Assembly (NCBI GenBank): GCA_902588595.1
Contig: CACIPT010000007.1
Coordinates: 1 to 47,771 of the forward strand
Length of the DNA: 47,771 nt
Source of the DNA: an uncultured Pelagibacteraceae bacterium
Lineage (GTDB): Bacteria; Pseudomonadota; Alphaproteobacteria; Pelagibacterales; Pelagibacteraceae
Reading direction: 5' to 3'
The position numbers and the translations under genes were made by a program. The notes under the pieces were generated by a model that saw nothing but the letters and a program-made list of their open reading frames with translations, had not been told where the DNA came from and made no database searches. Shown here piece after piece: positions 10,136 through 20,197 of the stretch. Positions within the stretch are counted from its first letter, which is position 1; the number at the start of each line of letters is the position of its first letter.

Positions 10136-11116
10136 CTATTGTTGTTTTTTTGCAAATAGATTTGTTAATTCATAAACTATAGTTGCGGCAGCTAAAGACG
10201 TAACTTCAGCATGATCATATGCTGGAGATACTTCAACAACATCAGCAGAAATTAAATTTAGTCCTGAAAGACCTCTTAAAACATTTACCATTTCTCTCGT
10301 AGTCATTCCTGCAATTTCAGGTGTTCCTGTTCCAGGAGCAAAAGCAGGGTCTAATACATCTATATCTATTGATAAATATAACGGATTGTTTCCTACTCTA
10401 TTTCTTATTCTTTCTGCAATTTTATCAGTTCCTTGAGTTTGAAATTCGTCACAATGAATTATTTTAAATCCAAAACTTGCATCATTTTTAAGATCGTCTC
10501 TACTATATAAAGGTCCTCTTATACCAACGTGCATTGAAGCATCATCTAAAAATAAATTTTCCTCTCTTGCTCTTCTAAAAGGAGTTCCATGAGTAAAAGG
10601 TGCTCCAAAATATGTGTCCCATGTATCTAAATGTGCATCAAAATGAACTAATGCTACTGGTCCATTGTTTATTTTATTTACGGCTTTTAGTAGAGGAAAA
10701 GCAATTGTGTGATCACCTCCCATGCTTATAATTCCTCCTACTTTATTTAATAATTCAACAGCACCTACTTCAACTTGTCTTATGGCTTCTTCAATATTAA
10801 ATGGATTGCATGTTATGTCGCCTGCATCAGCCACTTGTTGCTCAACAAATGGCTCGCTGTCATAATTTGGATGATAATTAGTTCTTAAGTGTTTTGAAGC
10901 TTGCCTTATACTCTGTGGACCAAATCTTGCACCAGGTCTATAGCTTGTTCCTGCGTCAAATGGGATTCCTACAATTGCTACATCACATTTTTCTACATCT
11001 CTTAGTTCCGGTAACCTTGCAAAAGTTGAAGGTCCTGCAAATCTAGGAACTTTTGTTCCGCTAACTGGCTGTATTGTTTTTTTATTTTTTTTCAAAGTAT
11101 GTTTATTTAACCACAA
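10136..11116 (-). CDS. Agmatinase/guanidinobutyrase-family ureohydrolase
   Basis: MGGDHTIAFPLL, HFDAHLDTWDTYFGAPFTHGTPFRRA, SIDIDVLDPAFAPGTGTPE Mn-binding motifs of the arginase/agmatinase superfamily. Confidence 0.93.
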   Translation of the reverse strand: MWLNKHTLKKNKKTIQPVSGTKVPRFAGPSTFARLPELRDVEKCDVAIVGIPFDAGTSYRPGARFGPQSIRQASKHLRTNYHPNYDSEPFVEQQVADAGDITCNPFNIEEAIRQVEVGAVELLNKVGGIISMGGDHTIAFPLLKAVNKINNGPVALVHFDAHLDTWDTYFGAPFTHGTPFRRAREENLFLDDASMHVGIRGPLYSRDDLKNDASFGFKIIHCDEFQTQGTDKIAERIRNRVGNNPLYLSIDIDVLDPAFAPGTGTPEIAGMTTREMVNVLRGLSGLNLISADVVEVSPAYDHAEVTSLAAATIVYELTNLFAKKQQ

Positions 11117-11176
11117 CTTTTTCTTTTACGAAAGCCCTACATTAGGAAGAAATACAGTCAAGGAGAGTAAATTTTA

Positions 11177-11953
11177 CTAGGATAGTTGTATACTGTCACT
11201 AACATTAATTTTTCCATGTTCTAAAGCTTTCAAATATATTCCCATATCATAATGGTTATAATTTTTTTTAAGAGATTGAAGCAAGTTTAAAGTAGCGTCA
11301 TCAGTTTTTGGTTTTAAGTTTATAGCTACACATCTAGGAATATTTTTTTCAACTTTAAAAGAAATGTTGTTAATTTTAATAATTTTTCCTATCCAATTCC
11401 TTTCTTCCCATGCATCCATTCCTTCAATATAAAAATTTCCTCTAAATCTTTGAAACTCAACTTTTTCATTAATTTTTTTTTCAAAATCCTTAACGCTGTT
11501 AAGATTTATTAAAGATATTGAGTTAAAAATATTGTTTGAATTTGAAGTATCAAAAAACGGAAATTCAATATTCTTTAGAAGAAAAATAGGTTTTGCTAAG
11601 GAGTTTTCTAATTCGTTTAATTTTTCAGAAAGCTTGGTTTTTTCTTCATCAATATCTGTGGAAATTGTAATTAACTCTTTTTCTTTAAGATTTAAAGAAA
11701 GTTTATTTTTATTATATGTAAAGTTATATTTATTTAATACAGGTGAATTTTTTAAAGTTAAAAAATTATTTAACTTTCTTTCATTTGGATTTTTTTCCAT
11801 AGACTTTCCTTTTTCTAAATCAACGCCTCTTGAAAATGCAAATATTCTATCATTAGTCATACCTAGATCTTTTTTAACATCACAAGTATCAATACTTTGA
11901 AATGACAAAGTTTTAACAGGACAATAATAAATCGATGAAATTGAGCATTTCAT
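11177..11953 (-). CDS. MOSC domain-containing protein
   Basis: From MKCSISSIYYCPVKTLSFQSIDTCDVKKDLGMTNDRIFAFSR (MOSC N-terminal barrel) to RFRGNFYIEGMDAWEERNWIGKIIKINNISFKVEKNIPRCVAINLKP. ORF-track start at 12130 overlaps the upstream PhyH gene and is unlikely. Confidence 0.85.
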   Translation of the reverse strand: MKCSISSIYYCPVKTLSFQSIDTCDVKKDLGMTNDRIFAFSRGVDLEKGKSMEKNPNERKLNNFLTLKNSPVLNKYNFTYNKNKLSLNLKEKELITISTDIDEEKTKLSEKLNELENSLAKPIFLLKNIEFPFFDTSNSNNIFNSISLINLNSVKDFEKKINEKVEFQRFRGNFYIEGMDAWEERNWIGKIIKINNISFKVEKNIPRCVAINLKPKTDDATLNLLQSLKKNYNHYDMGIYLKALEHGKINVSDSIQLS

Positions 11954-11957
11954 TCTA

Positions 11958-12785
11958 TTAATATTTCCCCTTTTTTTTTGCTCCAATGTAAAATATTTTT
12001 GACAGTTCGTCCTTTGCCTTATTCCAAGACAGTATATCTTCTTCTGCCATAAGTGCTTTGGGAATATTGGAATATTGATGAAATTTATGTTTATCTTCTC
12101 CTCTTGCCTTTTGAACGTAAATTTTTCCAAGAACTTGATCTACATTACTTCCAATATAACTTTGGACTACAAAGCCTATTCTTCTATCATTACTTTTATT
12201 TAAACCCGAACCATGAACTACTGTTGGGTGATGTAATGACATTTGCCCTGCTTTTAAAACCACAAATTCTGTTTTTTCTAGTGGTACATTTTCTATTGTT
12301 TGGCTTCTTGTAAGCAAATTATTTTCATCAAATTTTTGTTCATGTTTTTTTAAATTTTCTTTATGAGATCCAGGCAACATTCGCATACACCCATTTTTTT
12401 CATTTGCATCCGTTACCGCAATCCATGCAGTGACCCAATTATGAGGTTCAAGACCTATATATTTTGCGTCTTGATGAAAACTTACAAATCCTTTTTCATT
12501 AGCATTTTTAATAAAAAGAGTTGTTCCACAAATAAGAATATTTTTACCAATAATACTTTCAACAGCATCTAGTATTTTATTATTAAGACATACTTTGTTA
12601 AAGACAGGAGAAATCAAATGTACATAATTGCGTCCTATTCCTTCAAGAGCATTTGGCCATTTTTTTTCAATAGTTTCTATTTCTTGTCTAATCTCATTAG
12701 CCTCTTGCTTTGACAAAACATTAATTGGAGCAATGTAACCTTTTTGATTATATAAATTTATCTGCTGATCAGACAAGCTTGCCAT
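11958..12785 (-). CDS. Phytanoyl-CoA dioxygenase (PhyH) family protein
   Basis: FVSFHQDAKYIGLEPHNWVTAWIAVTDANEKNGCMRMLPGSHKE ... SLHHPTVVHGSGLNKSNDRRIGFVVQSY (HxD...H motif). Confidence 0.92.
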   Translation of the reverse strand: MASLSDQQINLYNQKGYIAPINVLSKQEANEIRQEIETIEKKWPNALEGIGRNYVHLISPVFNKVCLNNKILDAVESIIGKNILICGTTLFIKNANEKGFVSFHQDAKYIGLEPHNWVTAWIAVTDANEKNGCMRMLPGSHKENLKKHEQKFDENNLLTRSQTIENVPLEKTEFVVLKAGQMSLHHPTVVHGSGLNKSNDRRIGFVVQSYIGSNVDQVLGKIYVQKARGEDKHKFHQYSNIPKALMAEEDILSWNKAKDELSKIFYIGAKKKGKY

Positions 12786-12786
12786 T

Positions 12787-15009
12787 TTAATTTACTAAAA
12801 GTTTGCCTGTATTTAAAGTGTGTTTAATTCTTTCTTGAGTTTTTTTTGTTTCTATTAATCTCATAAAAGACTCTAATTCTAATTTATACAATTCATCTTC
12901 GGAAAGCGTTTTATTTATTGTTGTATCTCCACCGCTTAATACATTAGCTAATTCTTTGCCGACTTCCATACCATGATCCAATATAACTTTTTCATTGTAT
13001 AATTTTTCTAAAACTTTTATCATTTTTTCTTTAAGGGGTTTTCCAGATAATTTAAATGTACATTTTTTTGGAGGTTTAAAATCACTGTTTTCTTCTATTA
13101 TTTTTTTTGAAACTTGAAATAAACTGTTTCTGTTCATTACCTTTTTATCTTCTTTTCTTAAAAATTTTAGTGGTTCAGCTTCAACGGTTGAGGTTGCTGT
13201 TGTCCCATAACCAATAATATTAAATACTTTTAAAGGAGCAAAATCAGGATCTTTCTTAGCTTCAGCTGTTTGAAACCATCTCCACAAAACTTCTTTGCAT
13301 CCTCCGCCAGCTGGCACAAGGCCTACCCCAGTTTCAACCAATCCCATTACAATATTTGTATGCGATACCACAAAATTTGATTGAATAGCTACCTCTTCAC
13401 CTCCGCCTAATACTAAACCGGATGGGGCTGAGATCACTAGGTGATCTGAATATTTTAAATGCTTACACGTTTCTTGAAAGTATTTAATAAACTTTTCGAT
13501 AGATTTAAAATCACCTTTGTCCGCAAAGTTCATGGTATAAGTTAAATTTACACCTGCAGAAAATTGCATACTTTCATTTATAATTATTAAAGGTTTGTCA
13601 GTTGCATTTTTTAATGCATCCATAGAGTCATAGTCTAAAGCGCAAGCTTTTGTAGTAAATTCAACAATATTAAAGTCTTTAAATCTATAAATTTCTGCAG
13701 ATTTATTTTTATCTAACTTAATTGCTTTTGGTTTGATTTTTCCTAGTGTTTCAATATCTGTATATTGTTGTCTTTCACCATAAAAATTTTCATCTTTTGT
13801 TTTTGATAAATTTTCTAAGAATTGATTATTTTTAAAATTATCAATACGATTAAAAAAATTTTTAACTCCAATTGATTTTAACATTTCAAATGGACCCATT
13901 GCCCAGTTAAAACCAAGTCGCATGGCTTCATCAATGTCGTTAAATTTGTCTGTAATACTGGGTACTAGTGATGAAGCATATTTTATTATCTTAGAAATCA
14001 CGGACCATGCATATTCACCATATTTATCTTTCCTATTAATTAGCAGGTTTAAATTTACTGTATCAATAGCAAGATCAATTTTTTTTGAAGGAAAATACTC
14101 TCCTGTTTCAAGGTTAATTGCTTCTAATATTTTTTGATTGTTTTGCTTGTTCATTCTATAGAAGCCACCTTTCCCTTTTCTTCCAGTGTAGCCTGTTTGA
14201 ATTAATTTTTTAATTAATGGCATTTCTTTAGCAACTTCCTGAAAAGGATCGTTTTTTGAAAGTTCTTTTATAAAACTTTTTAAAACATCTGCCATTAAGT
14301 CTATGCCAATTAAATCATAAAGACCAAATACACCCGTTTTTGGTATGCCCATTGGTCTCCCAAAAACTGCATCTGCTTCTTCAATAGATAGTTTCATTTT
14401 AAAAGCTTCAGTCATTGCCACTTGCATAGCAAAAACTCCTACTCTATTTCCTAAAAAACCTGGGGTATCATTACAAATAATTGCCCCTTTGCCTAGTTCT
14501 TGTTCACAAAATTTTTTTAATGAATTAATTTTGTCAAGATCATTATTTTCATTTTTAACAATTTCTAATAAGCCCATATAACGAACAGGGTTAAAGAAGT
14601 GCGTAATACAAAAATCCTTTTTTTGATCGTCATTTAATTTTTCAGATAAAACTTTTATAGGTATTGATGAAGTATTGGATGAAACGATTGCTCTTGACTT
14701 TCTTGACTTAAAAATTTCTTCATAAATATTATGTTTAACATCTATTCTTTCAACAACAGCCTCAACTATCCAATCGGCATCTTTTACTGCATCAAAATCA
14801 TCATTTATATTACCTACATTAATATTATTTATTTTTGATTTATCTATTAGCAATGGTGGTTTAGATTTATGTATTCTGTCTCTAGCTTTTTCTGAAATTT
14901 CCGTTGTTAAGTCTAGTAATGTTACAGGAATATTTGCATTACATAAATGAGCAGCTATTCCACTTCCCATCGTTCCTGATCCAATTACTACAACTTTTTT
15001 TATTTCCAT
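12787..15009 (-). CDS. Bifunctional 3-hydroxyacyl-CoA dehydrogenase / enoyl-CoA hydratase (FadN-like)
   Basis: VVVIGSGTMGSGIAAHLCNANIPVTLLDL (NAD-binding), SSNTSSIPI, THFFNPVRYMGLLEIV, NDTPGFLGNRVG, then crotonase part GLVLGGGEEVAIQSNFVVSH...GLVETGVGLVPAGGGCKE. Confidence 0.92.
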   Translation of the reverse strand: MEIKKVVVIGSGTMGSGIAAHLCNANIPVTLLDLTTEISEKARDRIHKSKPPLLIDKSKINNINVGNINDDFDAVKDADWIVEAVVERIDVKHNIYEEIFKSRKSRAIVSSNTSSIPIKVLSEKLNDDQKKDFCITHFFNPVRYMGLLEIVKNENNDLDKINSLKKFCEQELGKGAIICNDTPGFLGNRVGVFAMQVAMTEAFKMKLSIEEADAVFGRPMGIPKTGVFGLYDLIGIDLMADVLKSFIKELSKNDPFQEVAKEMPLIKKLIQTGYTGRKGKGGFYRMNKQNNQKILEAINLETGEYFPSKKIDLAIDTVNLNLLINRKDKYGEYAWSVISKIIKYASSLVPSITDKFNDIDEAMRLGFNWAMGPFEMLKSIGVKNFFNRIDNFKNNQFLENLSKTKDENFYGERQQYTDIETLGKIKPKAIKLDKNKSAEIYRFKDFNIVEFTTKACALDYDSMDALKNATDKPLIIINESMQFSAGVNLTYTMNFADKGDFKSIEKFIKYFQETCKHLKYSDHLVISAPSGLVLGGGEEVAIQSNFVVSHTNIVMGLVETGVGLVPAGGGCKEVLWRWFQTAEAKKDPDFAPLKVFNIIGYGTTATSTVEAEPLKFLRKEDKKVMNRNSLFQVSKKIIEENSDFKPPKKCTFKLSGKPLKEKMIKVLEKLYNEKVILDHGMEVGKELANVLSGGDTTINKTLSEDELYKLELESFMRLIETKKTQERIKHTLNTGKLLVN

Positions 15010-15058
15010 AAATGAAATGATTTTTAACTTATAATATTCAGTCTGAAAATGATAAAAT

Positions 15059-15940
15059 TTATCTTTGTTTAATTCCTCTTAATCTTTCAGATCTTCTTCG
15101 TAACATTTCAACAGTTGTTAATAGTGCTATTGATAATGCCACTAAGCATGTTGCCATACATAAAATTACAGGACTAGTTTCTTGACGAAGTCCGGCCCAC
15201 ATCTGCTTTGGTATAGTTATTTGTTCAACGCTACCAACAAACATAACAATTACAACTTCATCAAAAGAAGTAATAAATGCAAATAATCCTCCCGAAATTA
15301 CACCAGGAAGAATTAGAGGCATAATAACTTTAAAAAATGTTCGCATTGTATCTGCGCCTAAACTTTGAGAAGCTCTAATTAAATTGGTATCAAAACCAGT
15401 TAAAGTAGCTGTAACTGTGATTACAACAAATGGCGTTCCAAGAGCAGTATGTGCAAGAATTAAACCTAGATATGTGTGTGTTAACCCAATTTTTGAATAA
15501 AAGAAAAACATTCCTGCTGCAGTTATGATTAGTGGAACGATCATTGGTGAAATTAATATCGCCATAAGAACAGCTTTAAATGGCATATGTGGTCTGCTCA
15601 GACCTAACGCAGCAACAGTGCCTAGTGCAGTTGCAAGAAATGTAGCGATAATTCCAATAAAAAAACTATTTCTAGTTCCTAACATCCACTTATCAGTAAC
15701 AACCGTTGTATCTCCTATACTGCTAATACCAACCATTTGCCTATACCATCTAAGAGACCAAGCATCAGGCTCAAAATTCATAAACTCTCTTGTAAATTCA
15801 AAAAATGGTGATGCACTAAATGACAGTGGAAGAATTATAAAAATTGGTGCTATTAAAAAGAAAAAGACTAATCCACAATAGGTTAAAAAAGAATAATATC
15901 CTACTCTTTGTCCAGTTGTTGCATATGCAGGTAAAGCCAT
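15059..15940 (-). CDS. ABC transporter permease, PotC-like (spermidine/putrescine-type)
   Basis: 293 aa, 6 TM; ALGTPFVVITVTATLTGFDTNLIRASQSLGADTMRTFFKVIMPLILPGVISGGLFAFITSFDEVVIVMFV (EAA loop of BPD transporters). Confidence 0.92.
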   Translation of the reverse strand: MALPAYATTGQRVGYYSFLTYCGLVFFFLIAPIFIILPLSFSASPFFEFTREFMNFEPDAWSLRWYRQMVGISSIGDTTVVTDKWMLGTRNSFFIGIIATFLATALGTVAALGLSRPHMPFKAVLMAILISPMIVPLIITAAGMFFFYSKIGLTHTYLGLILAHTALGTPFVVITVTATLTGFDTNLIRASQSLGADTMRTFFKVIMPLILPGVISGGLFAFITSFDEVVIVMFVGSVEQITIPKQMWAGLRQETSPVILCMATCLVALSIALLTTVEMLRRRSERLRGIKQR

Positions 15941-15942
15941 AG

Positions 15943-17202
15943 TTATCCTAATTTAATATTTTCTATTCCTACTATTTTATTATAAGCCCAATACAAAACA
16001 GTCATCATTGCTAAAAGTATAGCTCCTAATGAAGCGCAAAGCCCCCAATTCAATGTTGTTTTTAAATGATAAGCAATCCAATTTCCTACCATTTGTCCAT
16101 CCTTACCACCTACAAGTTCGGGAGTAATATAATATCCAATTGCAATTATAAATACGAGCAAACATCCAGCACTAACTCCTGGAACTGAATTTGGCATGTA
16201 AATTTTATAAAATGCATGCATTGGAGAGGCTCCAAGATTTAAAGCTGCCCTCATATATGTTGGTGAAATAGTTTTCATTACACTATACAAAGGCAAAACC
16301 ATAAAAGGTAGTAGAATTTGTGTCATCACTATTACAACAGCTGTTTGATTGTACATGAGTTGGAAACGGTTTTCATCTTCTAGCAAGTTTGACATAACCA
16401 ATAGGTTATTAAGAACACCTTTTTGTTGTAACATGACCATCCAGGCAACAGTTCGAACTAGCAAAGAGGTCCAAAAAGGTAGTAAGACACATATCATTAA
16501 AAGATTGCTATATTTCATAGGCAATGTTGCAAGCAAATATGAAATTGGATATCCTAAAAGCAAGCAAAACAACGTAACTAAAAGACTTACCTTAAACGTT
16601 TTAATCCATGTTTTGTTATAAATACGTCTATTTTCTTTTTGTTGAACTACGTTTTTGCTTGAATCGTATTTTAAATCAACAGCATTTAAATAATATCCCA
16701 TAGTCGTAGGATCTACCATTTGTCCAATAGCCAACCAATATTCAGGATCTCCCCATTTTTTATCAATTGCAATCATTTTCTCTTTATAAGGACCTTCTTC
16801 AATTTTTTTAAATTTTCTTTTAGATTTTTTTAATAAACTTTTCCAACCAGATTTAGAATAATTCATTCTGGTACTTGCTTTACCAACACTGTAGCCTTCA
16901 CTATTTTTTAATTCAAAAAACATTGTTTTGTAAACTTCTTCAGAAGGAAGACCTTGTCGGTCCCATTTTTTATAAACTTCAAATGTTTTTGGGAAAACTG
17001 TATTGATTTGCCTGTCATCAATGCTCCGAGCTAACATGTCGCCGATTGGAACTAAGAATGTAATTAATATAAATGCTAAAAGTGGAAGTACTAAAAGAAA
17101 TGCTCTGATTTTATTTATACGTTCAGCTTTTTTAAGACTAACTTTTAATGGAATTCCATCGGTTGTTAATATTGGCCCTGATGAAGTTTGAGTTTGATTC
17201 AT
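15943..17202 (-). CDS. ABC transporter permease, PotB-like, with large insert after TM1
   Basis: 419 aa; MRAALNLGASPMHAFYKIYMPNSVPGVSAGCLLVFIIAIGYYITPELVGG; about 150-aa hydrophilic segment between TM1 and TM2. Confidence 0.9.
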   Translation of the reverse strand: MNQTQTSSGPILTTDGIPLKVSLKKAERINKIRAFLLVLPLLAFILITFLVPIGDMLARSIDDRQINTVFPKTFEVYKKWDRQGLPSEEVYKTMFFELKNSEGYSVGKASTRMNYSKSGWKSLLKKSKRKFKKIEEGPYKEKMIAIDKKWGDPEYWLAIGQMVDPTTMGYYLNAVDLKYDSSKNVVQQKENRRIYNKTWIKTFKVSLLVTLFCLLLGYPISYLLATLPMKYSNLLMICVLLPFWTSLLVRTVAWMVMLQQKGVLNNLLVMSNLLEDENRFQLMYNQTAVVIVMTQILLPFMVLPLYSVMKTISPTYMRAALNLGASPMHAFYKIYMPNSVPGVSAGCLLVFIIAIGYYITPELVGGKDGQMVGNWIAYHLKTTLNWGLCASLGAILLAMMTVLYWAYNKIVGIENIKLG

Positions 17203-17240
17203 AAAACTATTTTATACAATAAAATTATTACACAATAAAA

Positions 17241-17270
17241 AAAAAGGCGAGATAAAAATCTCGCCTTTTT
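17241..17270 (-). terminator. Perfect 13-bp stem-loop between binding-protein gene and permease gene
   Basis: AAAAAGGCGAGAT-AAAA-ATCTCGCCTTTTT; T-rich on both strands. Confidence 0.85.
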
Positions 17271-17289
17271 TAAATTATATTACGAATTA

Positions 17290-18351
17290 TTAGCTACCTT
17301 TCCAAGCACCAAATCTTTCGTGAACTTCAGCACCATTATCAGCCCACCAAACTGGGTCTCCTATAACAGCTCTTTTTAGAACTTTTGGAGTTGTTGGCAT
17401 GTGAGGCAAGATATCAATATTACCACCTTCTTTTACGAACCAAGGTTCGCCTTTTTTGATAATATCAATACTAGATTTTCTCATAGGACCGTATGGAATG
17501 TATTTAGCTTGTTCTGCATTAGATGCTGCAGATGAAGCGTGAGCCATAAACGCAAGTGCTTCAGCTTCATTTCCACCTTTAATAGCTACAAGATATTCTT
17601 GTTCAAGAACTGTAGCATCCCAAATGTATTCGAAGTTTTTACCTTCTGAAAGGATAGCTGCACCAATTCTACCGTTGTATGCTAATGCCATAACAACTTC
17701 ACCGCTTGATACTAACTCAAGTGGTTTAGAACCTGATGACCAAAATACAACGTGATCTTTAATTGTATCTAGTTTTGCAAATGCTCTGTCTATTCCTTCG
17801 GGAGTACTCATTACTTCGTATACTTTGCTAGCTTTAACTCCATCAGCAACTAGTGCCATTTCGATTAAAGCGTTTGCCCAAGTATGTATTCCTCTTTTTC
17901 CAGGAAACTTTTTAACATCAAAAAAGTCTTTAATGTTTTTTGGTTTTTTCCCTGGGAACGCTGCTTTGTCATAAAATGCAGTGTAAGCCCAAAAAATTTG
18001 TGGAACAACACATTCAGAAACTGGTGGTACAACTAAGTCGTTTAAAAACTCACTTTGGTCTACTTTTGCAAATAAACCTTCGTCGCATCCCGTGATCGCT
18101 TGGTCTGGAAGTACGTCTACTACATCCCAAGTTACATTTCCTGCTTCTACTTGTGCTTTGATTTCTCCAAGACCACCATTATAGTTTTCAACAGTAATTG
18201 AAGAACCTTTGTCATAAGTATCTATGTAAGCTTTTTGTTGGCTGGCTGTATAAGCGCCACCCCAAGAAACGAAAGTTATATCTGCAATTGCAGATCCAAC
18301 AAACGCCATTGAGATTAAACCAAAAAAAGCTGCTTTGATTGCTTTTCTCAT
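17290..18351 (-). CDS. Extracellular solute-binding protein, PotD-like
   Basis: Signal peptide MRKAIKAAFFGLISMAFVGSAIA then DITFVSWGGAYTASQQKAYIDTYDKGSSITVENYNGGLGEIKAQVEAGNVTWDVVDV; operon context with PotABC-like genes. Confidence 0.93.
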   Translation of the reverse strand: MRKAIKAAFFGLISMAFVGSAIADITFVSWGGAYTASQQKAYIDTYDKGSSITVENYNGGLGEIKAQVEAGNVTWDVVDVLPDQAITGCDEGLFAKVDQSEFLNDLVVPPVSECVVPQIFWAYTAFYDKAAFPGKKPKNIKDFFDVKKFPGKRGIHTWANALIEMALVADGVKASKVYEVMSTPEGIDRAFAKLDTIKDHVVFWSSGSKPLELVSSGEVVMALAYNGRIGAAILSEGKNFEYIWDATVLEQEYLVAIKGGNEAEALAFMAHASSAASNAEQAKYIPYGPMRKSSIDIIKKGEPWFVKEGGNIDILPHMPTTPKVLKRAVIGDPVWWADNGAEVHERFGAWKGS

Positions 18352-18463
18352 TTATTTTCCCCTTTAAATTAAATTTAATTTAAGTTTTAAAGGCGAAAGT
18401 AAAACATAATTGCTTAAAGACTGCAAAACGTTTTTTTTGTTGATTTTGCTTAAATTAATTAGC

Positions 18464-19552
18464 TTAATTGAGGTCTAAAGCTCTAGAATCAGAAGCTTTC
18501 CAAGACAATTTGACTGTTGCACCTTCTTTTAAGTTTGCTCCCTTATAAGAATTTGGAATTTTAACTATAAATTGATCATTTCCACAAACTTCGACACGGG
18601 ATCTTATATGATCACCTAAATATATTAATTCTTTCACTTTTGCCTCAAAATTATTTTCAAAATTTTCTGATGAGTTAATAGCAACTCTCTCTGGTCTCAA
18701 TGAAACTAATGAACCATCTCCATTATTATTTACATTTATTTTTAAAGCCTGAACATCGTCCCCGGACTCTGTAGTAATAATACAGTTTTCTCCATTAATT
18801 GATTTCACTTTCCCTTTTAGTTGATTATTCTCTCCAATAAATTGTGCAACAAAAGAACTATTTGGCTTTTCATATAAAACATCTGGAGAAGAAATTTGTT
18901 GAATCTTTCCATCATTAAAAACTGCAATTCGATTTGACATTGTTAAAGCTTCGCTTTGATCATGAGTTACATAAACAACTGTTATTCCAATTTTTTCATG
19001 AATATGTTTAATTTCATATTGCATTTGTTCTCTTAAATTTTTATCAAGTGCTCCAAGCGGTTCGTCCATTAAAACCAATCTTGGTTCAAACACTAGAGAT
19101 CTGGCTAATGCAACACGTTGTTGTTGTCCTCCTGATAATTGTAAAGGCATACGGTTTCCAAAGTCTTGTAATTCAACCATTGAAAGTGCATTTCCAACTT
19201 TTTCATCTATTTCAGATTTTTGCATTTTTCTAACTTCAAGTGGAAATGCTAAATTTTCTTTTACTGTCATGTGAGGAAATAAAGCGTAGTTTTGAAAAAC
19301 CATCCCTATACCTCTTTTATTTGGTGGAATACTACTTATTGGATTTCCATCCAAATAAATTTCTCCGCTTGTTGGAGTTTCAAAACCAGCTAACATCATT
19401 AAAACAGTTGTCTTACCTGATCCAGATGGTCCTAACATTGTTAAAAACTCACCTTTTGGGACATCAAGATTTAAATCTTTAACGACCAGTATTTCGCCAT
19501 CGTAACTTTTATCTACCTTCTCGAATTTTACGAAACTATCTTTTTGAGACAT
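18464..19552 (-). CDS. ABC transporter ATP-binding protein, PotA-like with TOBE domain
   Basis: LGPSGSGKTTVL (Walker A), LSGGQQQRVALARSL (signature), RLVLMDEPLGALD (Walker B), VYVTHDQSEAL; C-terminal TOBE. Confidence 0.95.
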   Translation of the reverse strand: MSQKDSFVKFEKVDKSYDGEILVVKDLNLDVPKGEFLTMLGPSGSGKTTVLMMLAGFETPTSGEIYLDGNPISSIPPNKRGIGMVFQNYALFPHMTVKENLAFPLEVRKMQKSEIDEKVGNALSMVELQDFGNRMPLQLSGGQQQRVALARSLVFEPRLVLMDEPLGALDKNLREQMQYEIKHIHEKIGITVVYVTHDQSEALTMSNRIAVFNDGKIQQISSPDVLYEKPNSSFVAQFIGENNQLKGKVKSINGENCIITTESGDDVQALKINVNNNGDGSLVSLRPERVAINSSENFENNFEAKVKELIYLGDHIRSRVEVCGNDQFIVKIPNSYKGANLKEGATVKLSWKASDSRALDLN

Positions 19553-19631
19553 ACATATTTAAAACATTAGACAAAGATTAATTCAAGTATTAATTAATGA
19601 TTAGTTCATATAGTTATTTTTGCTATATTTT

Positions 19632-20192
19632 TCATATTGATTGTTCTTTAATTAATTTTTTAAGACGTAAAATCATAACTTTTGGTGCTTGCAATGATGG
19701 ATATATTTTTTGAACTTCTTTATAGCTTTCAATCGCTTTTTTATAATTTTTTAACTTAGTTTGAACTAAGCCTTGTCCAGATAAAGCTCCAAAGTGTCTT
19801 TTTTCAAACTTAAGCACTTCGTTTATATCATTTTGTGACTGTTCGTACCTCCCCATCATATAAAGAACGGTTGCACGCTTATTCCAGGCTTCGGACCATT
19901 TAGGATCCTCTAAAATTATCTGTGAAAAAAGTCCATAGGCTTTACTTAATTTTCCTTCATTTATTAATAATGAACCTTGGGCTAATAATTCTGTTAATCT
20001 ATAACCTCTTCTATCATCAGATGGATGGGTTATCCAAATTTTCCATATTTTACTTTCTATTTCTGCGGCCTTTGTGTTTTCACTGCTTTTTAGCTGTTTA
20101 AAAAGATTGTTTAATTCATTATCTCTTTTTTCAGCGCTAACATTACTAAATATTAGCAAACTTAGAATAATGATTTGTAAAAGTTTTTTCAC
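19632..20192 (-). CDS. Secreted tetratricopeptide-repeat protein
   Basis: Signal peptide; AYGLFSQIILEDPKWSEAWNKRATVLYMMGRYEQSQNDINEVLKFEKRHFGALSGQGLVQTKLKNYKKAIESYKEVQKIYP. Confidence 0.8.
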   Translation of the reverse strand: MKKLLQIIILSLLIFSNVSAEKRDNELNNLFKQLKSSENTKAAEIESKIWKIWITHPSDDRRGYRLTELLAQGSLLINEGKLSKAYGLFSQIILEDPKWSEAWNKRATVLYMMGRYEQSQNDINEVLKFEKRHFGALSGQGLVQTKLKNYKKAIESYKEVQKIYPSLQAPKVMILRLKKLIKEQSI

Positions 20193-20197
20193 AATTT

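Noticed and set aside
11954-12130. N-terminal 59 codons of the ORF-track MOSC protein
   Set aside because: Overlaps the PhyH coding sequence out of frame; the conserved MOSC start is at 11953.
15525-15881. 118-aa plus-strand ORF
   Set aside because: Antisense to the PotC-like permease.
18352-18463. Leader of the PotD-like gene as a riboswitch
   Set aside because: Only AT-rich weak dyads (aaattaaatttaattt) seen; no recognisable riboswitch core.
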